Notes under the pieces: model-generated
What the model was told of the DNA's origin: nothing
Seen by the model: only the letters and a program-made list of their open reading frames with translations
Database searches by the model: none
Shown here: positions 1 to 5,604 of the stretch, piece after piece
Layout: each line of letters starts with the position of its first letter
Position numbering within the stretch: the stretch's first letter is position 1
DNA from: Thermoflexales bacterium
Lineage (GTDB): Bacteria > Chloroflexota > Anaerolineae > Fen-1058
Length of the DNA stretch: 8,142 nucleotides
Direction of reading: 5' to 3'
NCBI GenBank assembly: GCA_030834835.1
Contig: JAUQXD010000010.1
Coordinates: forward strand, 1 to 8,142
Translations under genes and position numbers: made by a program

Positions 1-1443
1 TTTGAAGATCACATCGGTCGTGTCTTCACGGATCATCGGCCGGTGCGTGGGAATCACCGCCACTTCCAGGTTGTAAATCTTCTGAAACTCTTCTTCTTCG
101 GTTTTAGCCGTGCCCGTCATGCCCGCGATCTTGCGGTACATGCGGAAGAAATTTTGGAACGTAATCGTGGCATACGTCAGGCTTTCGCGCTGAACAGTGA
201 CTTTCTCCTTCGCCTCGATCGCCTGGTGCAGGCCTTCGCTGTAGCGACGGCCATACATCAAACGACCGGTAAACTCGTCGACAATGATGACCTGACCGTC
301 TTTGACAATGTAGTCCTTGTCGAGCTTGTAGATGACTCCGGCGCGCAGGGCATTGTCGAGATACGGAATCCAATCGAAGTACTGCGGATCGTACAGGTTA
401 TCAATCCCCAGCCACTTCTCGATCTTCTCGATGCCGGCTTCGGTTAACGTGGCGTTGCGCGTCTTGGCTTCGACCACGTAGTCGCCGTTGGGATTATCTT
501 CGTCGTCATTCGTCGTCGGGCGCAGGCGGCGCACCAACTCCGAGAACTTCACGTACAGATCGCTCGACTCTTCCGCTGGACCGGAGATGATCAGCGGCGT
601 GCGGGCCTCGTCGATCAAGATGTTGTCGACCTCGTCCACGATGGCATAGTACAGCTCGCGCTGCACACATTGACTGAGGTCTCCTACCATATTATCACGA
701 AGATAGTCAAAACCAAATTCGTTGTTGGTGCCGTACGTGATGTCCGCCCGATAGGCCTCGGCGCGCGACACCGGCCGCAAATGGTTGTAGCGCTCATCCG
801 CCGATCGGACGTTGGGATCGAACAAGAACGCCGACTCGTGCTGAATGACGCCCACCGACAGGCCTAGCCCGTGATAGATCGGCCCCATCAACTGCGCGCC
901 CACCTTGGATAGATAGTCGTTGGGCGTGACCAGATGTGCGCCGTGCCCCGGCAATGCATTGAGATACAGCGGCAGCGAAGCGACGATGGTCTTGCCTTCG
1001 CCCGTCTTCATCTCGGCGATCCGACCCTGATGCAGCACCACGCCGCCGATGAGCTGCACGTCAAAGTGCCGCTGCCCGATGTTGCGCCGCGCCGACTCGC
1101 GCACAGCCGTAAACGCCTGCGGCAGGAAGCCCGTCAGCAGATCGTTCTCGGCCTTAAAAAGATCGTCGTCCAGCTTCTTGACTCGGAGATCCAGCTGGCG
1201 GCGACGATCGCCTTCTGGCTCTTCCTGTGTTTCAGCGCGAGCTTCGGCCAGCTGCGTGCGCAGCTCGGTCAACGCTTCGTCCAGCTCGGCCCGGAAATCA
1301 GCCGTGATCGCGCGCAGGTCGTCGTCGGATAACGCCTGATATTCAGGCTCAAGCGAGTTGATCTCATCGACGATCGGTTGTAGTTTGCTGATCAGCCGCG
1401 CGTTAGGATCGCCGGCGAGTTTGCCAAACAAATTCTTAAACAT
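1..1443 (-). CDS. secA: Preprotein translocase ATPase SecA, N-terminal 481 residues (gene runs off the left edge)
   Basis: SecA is the cytoplasmic motor ATPase that drives unfolded preproteins through the SecYEG channel. Reading the minus strand from ATG at 1443 gives an open frame of 481 codons to the edge, about half of a normal 800-1000-residue SecA. Seen directly: the N-terminal [14 protein letters not shown] start; the [14 protein letters not shown] region; Walker A as MKTGEGKT (145-152); the TPNDYLS segment; [18 protein letters not shown]; the Walker B/DEAD box as [20 protein letters not shown] (DEVD at 270-273); the preprotein cross-linking region after it; [13 protein letters not shown]; and [14 protein letters not shown] near 440-455. 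NBD1 and the PPXD are therefore intact. Compared with E. coli SecA as I recall it, there is an extra charged, coiled-coil-like stretch at about residues 57-102 and an extra loop at about 199-225. A Shine-Dalgarno-like GAAGAGAG (1459-1452) lies 8 nt before the ATG. The C-terminal half cannot be judged. Confidence 0.97.
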   Translation of the reverse strand, partial: MFKNLFGKLAGDPNARLISKLQPIVDEINSLEPEYQALSDDDLRAITADFRAELDEALTELRTQLAEARAETQEEPEGDRRRQLDLRVKKLDDDLFKAENDLLTGFLPQAFTAVRESARRNIGQRHFDVQLIGGVVLHQGRIAEMKTGEGKTIVASLPLYLNALPGHGAHLVTPNDYLSKVGAQLMGPIYHGLGLSVGVIQHESAFLFDPNVRSADERYNHLRPVSRAEAYRADITYGTNNEFGFDYLRDNMVGDLSQCVQRELYYAIVDEVDNILIDEARTPLIISGPAEESSDLYVKFSELVRRLRPTTNDDEDNPNGDYVVEAKTRNATLTEAGIEKIEKWLGIDNLYDPQYFDWIPYLDNALRAGVIYKLDKDYIVKDGQVIIVDEFTGRLMYGRRYSEGLHQAIEAKEKVTVQRESLTYATITFQNFFRMYRKIAGMTGTAKTEEEEFQKIYNLEVAVIPTHRPMIREDTTDVIFK

Positions 1444-1451
1444 TCAAATAA

Positions 1452-1459
1452 CTCTCTTC
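1452..1459 (-). promoter_or_regulatory. Ribosome binding site of secA
   Basis: On the minus strand the purine run GAAGAGAG ends 8 nt before the ATG at 1443. It is the only good Shine-Dalgarno match nearby and supports that start. It lies just outside the palindromic element, so the element has not destroyed translation initiation of secA. Confidence 0.55.
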
Positions 1460-1471
1460 TAAACTTTGTTC

Positions 1472-1575
1472 GTAACTACTCAGCCTGCGTCATTGCGAGC
1501 GCTTTTTGCGAAGCAATCTCAGGGCCAATCGGAGGGAGATTACTTCGTTCCTCGCAATGACGGCTGAGTAGTAAC
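1472..1575. repeat. Palindromic MITE-like element with 5-bp flanking direct repeats
   Basis: Bases 1477-1570 form a long imperfect inverted repeat. The perfect terminal 9-mers are TACTCAGCC (1477-1485) and GGCTGAGTA (1562-1570). Inside them lies the exact 11-mer GTCATTGCGAG (1489-1499) against its reverse complement (1551-1561), then CGAAGCAATCTC against GAGATTACTTCG, around a 15-nt loop at 1521-1535. The left arm has a 3-nt insertion (TGC, 1486-1488) and a longer middle. The palindrome is bounded by GTAAC on both sides (1472-1476 and 1571-1575), consistent with a target-site duplication. From memory, the GTCATTGCGAG...CGAAGCAATCT core resembles a palindromic intergenic repeat that turns up in many bacterial genomes; I could not check this. 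It encodes nothing. It sits 3 nt beyond the prs stop codon and would form a hairpin in any prs-secA transcript. Confidence 0.8.
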
Positions 1576-1578
1576 CAT

Positions 1579-2553
1579 TTATTCGTTAAAGATTGCCCCA
1601 ACCGATTGGCCTTCGTGAATCCGGCGGATCACTTCGCCCAGCAGCGGCGCCACCGATAGCTGCGTCAAATTGGGCAGGCGCTTCTCCTCGGGAATCGGCA
1701 CGCTATTCGTCGTGATGATCTCTTTGAGCGGCAGGCTGCGTAATCGCTCGACGGCCGGCGGCGATAGAATCGGATGCGTGAAACACAGGTACACATCGCC
1801 CGCGCCCGATTGCTTCAAGATGTTGACGGCGCCCAGCATCGAGCCAGCCGTGTCCACTTCGTCGTCCACTAGGATCACCGCTTTGCCCGCCACATCGCCG
1901 ATCACCGTCAGGGCCTGCGCCTTGGCGTCGTTGCCGCTGCGCCGCTTCTCGATAAAGGCCATCGGCAGATTCAGCGCCTGCGCGAAGTTGCGCCCCTTCT
2001 TGGCATAGCCCAGATCAGCCGTCACTACTACTGCTCCGCCTGGCAGCTGTCCGAGCCGCTTCTCAATCATGTAATCGGCGAGCAAATGAAACGTGCTAAC
2101 CTCGTCGCCGGAGATGCTGAAGAAACCCTGAATCTGTCCGGCGTGCAGATCGAGCGTCAAAAACCGATCGGCCCCGGCAGTCGTCACCAGATCAGCCAGT
2201 AAGCGGGCCGTAATCGGCACGCGCGGTTGATCTTTCTTGTCGCTGCGCCCGTAGGCAAAGTACGGCATGACCGCCGTAATGCGCCCCACGTTGGCGCGCT
2301 TGATCGTATCGATCAGGATCAGCATCTCCATGATGTGATGACTGACCGGCGCGGTGAGCGTCTGGATTAGAAACACATCCTGGCCGCGCACGCTGGTCAG
2401 TAAGCGCACGAAGATGTTGTCATTCGGAAAGCGAATGATCTCGCGCGGGCTAAGTGGCACGCCCAGATAATTGCCCACTTCCTCGGCCAGCGCCGGATGC
2501 GACGACCCGGCAAACAGTCGAATGTCACCGTAAATACGCACAACGTCACTCAT
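1579..2553 (-). CDS. prs: Ribose-phosphate pyrophosphokinase (PRPP synthetase)
   Basis: Transfers pyrophosphate from ATP to ribose 5-phosphate, giving PRPP for purine, pyrimidine, histidine, tryptophan and NAD synthesis in the cytosol. The 324-residue length fits the bacterial enzyme (about 310-320). Seen in order: an N-terminal LFAGSSHPALAEEV segment; the adenine-site segment FPNDNIFV (42-49) in place of the classical FSDGE; the catalytic flexible loop region YGRSDKKDQPRVPITARL (101-118); the metal/ATP histidine in LDLHAGQIQGFF (H137); D180 in VTADLGYAKKGRN; the conserved KRR (203-205); and the ribose-5-phosphate/PRPP loop VDDEVDTAGSM (229-239) in place of VDDMIDTGGT. These replacements look like a recognised subfamily rather than decay, because every catalytic position is filled. 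The ATG at 2553 lies 58 nt after the vapC stop codon; only a weak GGGA precedes it. The stop is adjacent to the palindromic element. Confidence 0.95.
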   Translation of the reverse strand: MSDVVRIYGDIRLFAGSSHPALAEEVGNYLGVPLSPREIIRFPNDNIFVRLLTSVRGQDVFLIQTLTAPVSHHIMEMLILIDTIKRANVGRITAVMPYFAYGRSDKKDQPRVPITARLLADLVTTAGADRFLTLDLHAGQIQGFFSISGDEVSTFHLLADYMIEKRLGQLPGGAVVVTADLGYAKKGRNFAQALNLPMAFIEKRRSGNDAKAQALTVIGDVAGKAVILVDDEVDTAGSMLGAVNILKQSGAGDVYLCFTHPILSPPAVERLRSLPLKEIITTNSVPIPEEKRLPNLTQLSVAPLLGEVIRRIHEGQSVGAIFNE

Positions 2554-2614
2554 GAATTAGTCCCGGACCCCAGTGACCCTCAAATGGGCTCCACACCGTC
2601 AAACCTGGAATCTA
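2546..2614 (-). other. Detached 3' end of vapC after the in-frame amber stop
   Basis: Reading on in the vapC frame past TAG gives 21 further codons, beginning IPGLTVWSPF, before a TGA. This matches the expected final strand of a PIN domain, and with the amber position filled the protein would be 131 residues, a normal VapC length. The final codons overlap the first bases of prs. It is a remnant, not a separate gene. Confidence 0.6.
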
Positions 2615-2941
2615 TCCAAAGTCGGCAGTATTGTGTGTTGCCAGTTCCAGATCATGTACCAGGGCAGTTGCGGCAACCAGAGCGTCACCCAGTGTCATTT
2701 TCCTGATCTGGCGTAATTTGACCGCCTGATCCAGCACAGCCTGCGATAGCGGCAATACCGACGCAGCCGCAAAAAACGCCGCAAAATAGGCGCGGGCTTC
2801 CTCGTTAAGTCGATGATACCCCAGGACTTCTACATAGCTGACTGCCGACACCGCCGGTGCACGCTCTGCAATCATCTTCCGCAGGTCAGCGTGCTCACGT
2901 TTTGCCGCATAAATGATAATGTTGCTATCCAACAGTATCAC
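2612..2941 (-). CDS. vapC: VapC-like PIN-domain ribonuclease toxin, C-terminally shortened by an amber codon
   Basis: VapC toxins are Mg2+-dependent RNases that cleave tRNA or rRNA when freed from their antitoxin. The 109-residue product has the four PIN acids: D5 in MILLDSN, E38 in SYVEVLG, D86 in TLGDALVAAT and D107 in HNTADFG. The start codon is GTG (2941), overlapping the antitoxin stop as GTGA, the usual coupling in such pairs. Oddity: family members normally run about 125-140 residues and continue after the (T/R)NxxDF motif with a last beta strand like WIPGLxVxNP. Here TAG (2614-2612) follows GAC TTT GGA, and the same frame continues IPGLTVWSPFEG up to a TGA at 2548-2546. One base change in a tryptophan codon (TGG to TAG) would explain it. 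The product may be an active short form, an attenuated toxin or an early pseudogene; the sequence alone does not decide. Confidence 0.85.
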   Translation of the reverse strand: MILLDSNIIIYAAKREHADLRKMIAERAPAVSAVSYVEVLGYHRLNEEARAYFAAFFAAASVLPLSQAVLDQAVKLRQIRKMTLGDALVAATALVHDLELATHNTADFG

Positions 2942-3207
2942 AGCGCCCTGCCTGGCAAAGACCGATCTTGACGCAGATCACGTTCCCAGGCGACGGGATC
3001 GATTTCAGCTAGCATATTAGCCGCCGCGATTTTCTCTAGGGCCGCCGCCATGCGTTGACCCTGACCGGGTTCAACTCCAGTTGTCAGTGGCTCATCCAGG
3101 ACAGTCACGTAAACCGCCACAGCTTTATCGCGCACGACCTTGTCTGGTGCGGCTTCGCTCCACTCAAGGTGATCGTCTTTGAGCACGGCTCTGTAAGTGG
3201 CTAACAT
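2938..3207 (-). CDS. Putative VapB-type antitoxin partner of the PIN toxin
   Basis: An 89-residue acidic protein directly upstream of vapC, overlapping it by 4 nt. I assign its role mainly from position, size and translational coupling. The N-terminal part MLATYRAVLKDDHLEWSEAAP followed by a short VYVTVL strand resembles a small beta-rich antitoxin domain I have seen in Chloroflexi and cyanobacterial pairs. The C-terminal part, after a glycine-containing linker, is predicted helical and amphipathic (QRMAAALEKIAAANML, then ...AWERDLRQDRSLP), as expected of the segment that wraps the toxin active site. Antitoxins of this kind usually bind the operon promoter as a complex with the toxin; no operator could be picked out in the short 36-bp upstream gap. 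AAAGG lies 9 nt before the ATG at 3207. I do not name a precise family. Confidence 0.75.
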   Translation of the reverse strand: MLATYRAVLKDDHLEWSEAAPDKVVRDKAVAVYVTVLDEPLTTGVEPGQGQRMAAALEKIAAANMLAEIDPVAWERDLRQDRSLPGRAL

Positions 3208-3243
3208 CGTCTCTTGCCTTTCGGGTCGACCGGCCCAACATTC

Positions 3244-3849
3244 CTACATCAAATGACACGTATCGTTCAAGAAATGCACGCTGAACACCCCGTTCTTCAC
3301 CTCGACCGAACTGAGCGAGGTGTTGCCAAAGTGGAACGGCGGCCGCCGCCTCAAATCCAGGCCCAGCATCTTCACCAGATACACACTGAACGTGCCGCCA
3401 TGCGCCACGACGACCACCTGCTGAGCTGGATGGCGGGCAATGATGTCATCCATCACGGCCCTTACCCGCTCCCCAAAAGCAACGCGACCTTCGCTGCCTT
3501 CAAGCGGCACCGTCCACGGATCATCATTCCAGCGTTTGGCCAGTTCGGGCTGCTCCGTCACCAGCTCCGCCCAGGTCAAACCGCTGACCGCGCCGAACTG
3601 GTATTCCATCAGGCGATCATCGCACGTCACCGGCAGATTCAACTGCGCGCCGATCATCTCGGCAGTAACGCGCGCCCGCTGCAATGGACTGCTATAGATC
3701 GCCGCGATGTCGAACTGCTTGACTCGCTCTGCCACCCGGTGCGCCTGCTGTACACCCTCGTCGTCAAGTTCGATGTCGATCTGGCCCTGAATGCGGCCCT
3801 GCGAATTCCACACCGACCGGCCATGCCGGACTAATAACAATCTGGTCAT
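3244..3849 (-). CDS. Histidine phosphatase superfamily protein (phosphoglycerate-mutase-like)
   Basis: A 201-residue cytosolic protein of the branch-1 histidine phosphatase fold. Seen: the catalytic RHG motif LLLVRHGRSVWN with nucleophile H9; the phosphate-pocket arginine in YSSPLQRARVTAE (R58); the acid/base glutamate E82 in LMEYQFGAVSGLTW; and the second histidine in VVVVAHGGTF (H150). All catalytic residues are present, so it should be active. The substrate cannot be read from the sequence. Relatives include GpmB-like phosphatases, alpha-ribazole phosphatase (CobC), glucosyl-3-phosphoglycerate phosphatase and broad-range sugar-phosphate phosphatases. The nearby cobalamin-dependent mutase genes make a CobC-like role tempting, but no cobalamin biosynthesis gene is seen, so this stays a guess. 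AGGA lies 4 nt before the ATG at 3849. The gene follows meaB after 98 nt containing a hairpin and precedes the antitoxin gene by 36 nt. Confidence 0.92.
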   Translation of the reverse strand: MTRLLLVRHGRSVWNSQGRIQGQIDIELDDEGVQQAHRVAERVKQFDIAAIYSSPLQRARVTAEMIGAQLNLPVTCDDRLMEYQFGAVSGLTWAELVTEQPELAKRWNDDPWTVPLEGSEGRVAFGERVRAVMDDIIARHPAQQVVVVAHGGTFSVYLVKMLGLDLRRRPPFHFGNTSLSSVEVKNGVFSVHFLNDTCHLM

Positions 3850-3869
3850 GATGTCCTGATTCTACCACG

Positions 3870-3923
3870 AAGAACACAAAATTCACGGAGCCGTAACCAG
3901 TGCGGTGCTGAGTCTCCGTGAAT
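3870..3923 (-). terminator. Possible intrinsic terminator or degenerate dispersed palindrome after meaB
   Basis: A perfect 10-bp inverted repeat, ATTCACGGAG (3881-3890) and CTCCGTGAAT (3914-3923), encloses a 23-nt loop. Read on the minus strand the hairpin begins 24 nt after the meaB stop codon and is followed by a T-rich tail (TTTGTGTTCTT). The stem is good, but the loop is long and the tail is interrupted by G, so termination would be weak. The words ACGAAGAACACAAAATTCAC also resemble the ACGAAG/ACACGAAG-type dispersed repeats found between genes in many environmental bacteria, so this may instead be a repeat remnant. Confidence 0.4.
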
Positions 3924-3947
3924 CTGATGGCAGGGGTAATTATCTTT

Positions 3948-4973
3948 TCACGGCCAGCGTAGCAATTGTTCGGCGGCCGTGTACGGATCAATCGTGCGGG
4001 CGGCGATTTGCTCGATGGCGCGATCCACCCGCCCCGCCCCGACACTGGCGAGCAGCCGGTTCAACAGCGCCTCGCGCAGCACCGTTTCCAGTTCAATCGC
4101 CGCGCGCAGCCGCGCCCGCTGCTGCCCGTCCGGATGCGCTGTCAGGTATGCCTGATGCTGCTCCACCGCGGCCATCAACTCGTCGATGCCTTTGCCTTCG
4201 GCCGCGATGGTCTTGACAATGGGCGGTCGCCAGCGCTCGGCTGAAGTGGCTGATGGCGCAGACGCCGCCATCAACACGCCGTGATGCAGTGTACCTTTAG
4301 CCGCCGTGCCCAGATCCAACATCGCGTGCAGGGCGTTGATGGTGCTCTGCACTCCGTCGCGATCGGCCTTATTGACGCACAGCACATCGGCAATCTCCAG
4401 GATGCCTGCTTTGATGGCCTGCACCTCATCGCCCAGCCCTGGCGCTTCCACCACGATCACGGTATCGGCCGTGCGCGCGATGTCGATCTCGCTCTGGCCC
4501 GCGCCCACCGTCTCGATCAAGATCAGATCGTAGCCGCAGGCGTCGAGCACCTTGACCACATCGGTCGTGGCGCGCGCCAGACCGCCCAGACTGCCGCGGG
4601 TTGCCATCGAGCGAATGAACACGCCCTCGTCGCCGGATAGATCGCGCATGCGAATGCGATCGCCCAGCACCGCGCCGCCCGAAAACGGCGAAGTCGGATC
4701 GACCGCGACGATGCCCACTTTCTGATCGGGCTGGTTTTTTCGGGAAAATTTGGCGATTTCGCCGACGAGGGTGCTCTTGCCCGTGCCCGGCGCACCCGTT
4801 ACGCCGATGATGCGCGCCCGCCCGGTGCGCGGATAAATCGTCGAGAGTGCACCCCAACTATCAGGGCCGCCGTTTTCCACCCGGCTGATCAGCCGCGACA
4901 ACGATCGTCGATCGCCGTTCAGCGCCCGCTCGACCAGATCATTGATCGGCTCAAGCCGTCTGGAATTGCCCAC
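3948..4973 (-). CDS. meaB: Methylmalonyl-CoA mutase-associated GTPase MeaB (ArgK family)
   Basis: MeaB is a G3E-type P-loop GTPase that loads adenosylcobalamin onto methylmalonyl-CoA mutase, guards it and helps reactivate it. The 341-residue length matches the family. Seen: an N-terminal helical arm ([23 protein letters not shown]); Walker [10 protein letters not shown] (60-68); the family signature [19 protein letters not shown] (91-109), holding the switch I region; [15 protein letters not shown] (119-133); Walker B/switch [12 protein letters not shown] (151-162); the guanine-specificity motif NKAD (201-204); and a C-terminal dimerisation arm with a Q/H-rich helix. The start codon is GTG at 4973; an in-frame TGA 15 nt upstream excludes a longer form. 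The gene overlaps the end of the cobalamin-binding subunit gene by 23 nt, a strong sign of co-translation and shared function. The name argK in older annotations reflects a mistaken arginine-transport link. Confidence 0.96.
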   Translation of the reverse strand: MGNSRRLEPINDLVERALNGDRRSLSRLISRVENGGPDSWGALSTIYPRTGRARIIGVTGAPGTGKSTLVGEIAKFSRKNQPDQKVGIVAVDPTSPFSGGAVLGDRIRMRDLSGDEGVFIRSMATRGSLGGLARATTDVVKVLDACGYDLILIETVGAGQSEIDIARTADTVIVVEAPGLGDEVQAIKAGILEIADVLCVNKADRDGVQSTINALHAMLDLGTAAKGTLHHGVLMAASAPSATSAERWRPPIVKTIAAEGKGIDELMAAVEQHQAYLTAHPDGQQRARLRAAIELETVLREALLNRLLASVGAGRVDRAIEQIAARTIDPYTAAEQLLRWP

Positions 4974-5349
4974 GTATAAACTCGATCACGTGATCCGTGT
5001 TGGTGCCGGGGCCAAAGACCGCCGTGACACCGGCCTGCTTCAACGGCTCCACGTCTTCATCGGGGATGATGCCGCCCGCAAACACGAGCACATCGTCCAG
5101 CCCTTTGGCGCGCAGCTGTGCCACGATGCGCGGCAGCAGCGTCAGGTGCGCGCCCGACAGGATCGATAGCCCCACGGCGTCCACATCTTCTTGCAGTGCC
5201 GCTTCGGCGATCATGTCCGGCGTCTGGCGCAGGCCGGTGTAGATCACTTCCATGCCGGCGTCGCGCAGCGCGCGCGCGATGACTTTCGCGCCGCGATCGT
5301 GGCCGTCCAGGCCGGGTTTGGCGATCAGAATCCGAATCTTTTTGTCCAT
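4951..5349 (-). CDS. Stand-alone cobalamin-binding (C-terminal) subunit of methylmalonyl-CoA mutase
   Basis: A 132-residue B12-binding domain that supplies the cobalamin-carrying half of methylmalonyl-CoA mutase when the enzyme is split in two; the mutase interconverts (R)-methylmalonyl-CoA and succinyl-CoA. Seen: [22 protein letters not shown], with the DxHxxG cobalt-ligating motif as DGHDRG (H ligand at residue 16 of this start); [29 protein letters not shown], with the conserved SxLSGAH loop; and [27 protein letters not shown], typical of this subunit. The frame stays open upstream to 5487. I choose ATG 5349 because homology begins exactly there, AGAGG (5359-5355) lies 5 nt before it, and a strong promoter -10 box lies inside the longer version. 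It overlaps meaB by 23 nt. The large catalytic subunit is not in the window. A related isobutyryl- or ethylmalonyl-CoA mutase small subunit cannot be excluded. Confidence 0.93.
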   Translation of the reverse strand: MDKKIRILIAKPGLDGHDRGAKVIARALRDAGMEVIYTGLRQTPDMIAEAALQEDVDAVGLSILSGAHLTLLPRIVAQLRAKGLDDVLVFAGGIIPDEDVEPLKQAGVTAVFGPGTNTDHVIEFIRGQFQTA

Positions 5350-5452
5350 GCCATCCTCTGTCTCTCGCAAAGCGCTGGCCGCATACCGGCGGGTGTTTTC
5401 ACGGCCTGGTTGGGAGGGGTGCGTTGATTGGGTGAGGTCGAATGCGGCGGGG

Positions 5453-5481
5453 ATTATACAACACGCCGCGATGCGTCGCAA
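5453..5481 (-). promoter_or_regulatory. Sigma-70-type promoter of the mutase subunit-meaB operon
   Basis: On the minus strand TTGCGA (5481-5476) and a perfect TATAAT (5458-5453) are separated by exactly 17 nt. Transcription would begin near 5446, leaving a leader of about 97 nt before the ATG at 5349. The leader holds no obvious riboswitch; I looked for a cobalamin-riboswitch-like core and saw none. Confidence 0.65.
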
Positions 5482-5529
5482 ACCCACGAGTAGCCATCAT
5501 TACAGGCCCGTTACAGTTGCCTTGCAGTG

Positions 5530-5559
5530 TTGTTCAAAGCAAATGAGCTATGTTAGAAT
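5530..5559 (+). promoter_or_regulatory. Candidate promoter of the membrane sensor gene
   Basis: TTGTTC (5530-5535) and TAGAAT (5554-5559) are 18 nt apart on the plus strand, about 45 nt before the sensor ATG. Both hexamers have two mismatches to consensus, or nearly so, and TATGTT (5549-5554) is an alternative -10. With the opposing promoter about 50 bp away, the 255-bp gap is a divergent regulatory region. Confidence 0.4.
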
Positions 5560-5604
5560 GAAGGCATTCTGCTGTCAGACCAAGCACGCCCAGGGCACTG
5601 AACC

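Noticed and set aside
43..1339. Several plus-strand open frames opposite secA (43-447, 670-867, 934-1332, 1049-1339)
   Set aside because: They are antisense to an unmistakable SecA with intact motifs; none has a ribosome binding site or a known domain.
1472..1575. Ordinary intrinsic terminator for prs
   Set aside because: No T-run follows the hairpin on the minus strand; the terminal repeats and flanking GTAAC duplications fit a mobile palindrome better.
3214..3834. 206-codon plus-strand frame opposite the histidine phosphatase
   Set aside because: It almost exactly mirrors the phosphatase, whose catalytic motifs are intact, and its own product is H/R/P rich with no domain.
5350..5446. Cobalamin riboswitch in the leader of the B12-mutase operon
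   Set aside because: The role of the genes invites it, but I see no B12-box-like core, and the leader of about 97 nt is too short for a complete one.
5350..5487. 46-residue N-terminal extension of the cobalamin-binding subunit up to 5487
   Set aside because: The extension has no homology to the family, contains the TATAAT promoter box, and the internal ATG at 5349 has a good AGAGG site.
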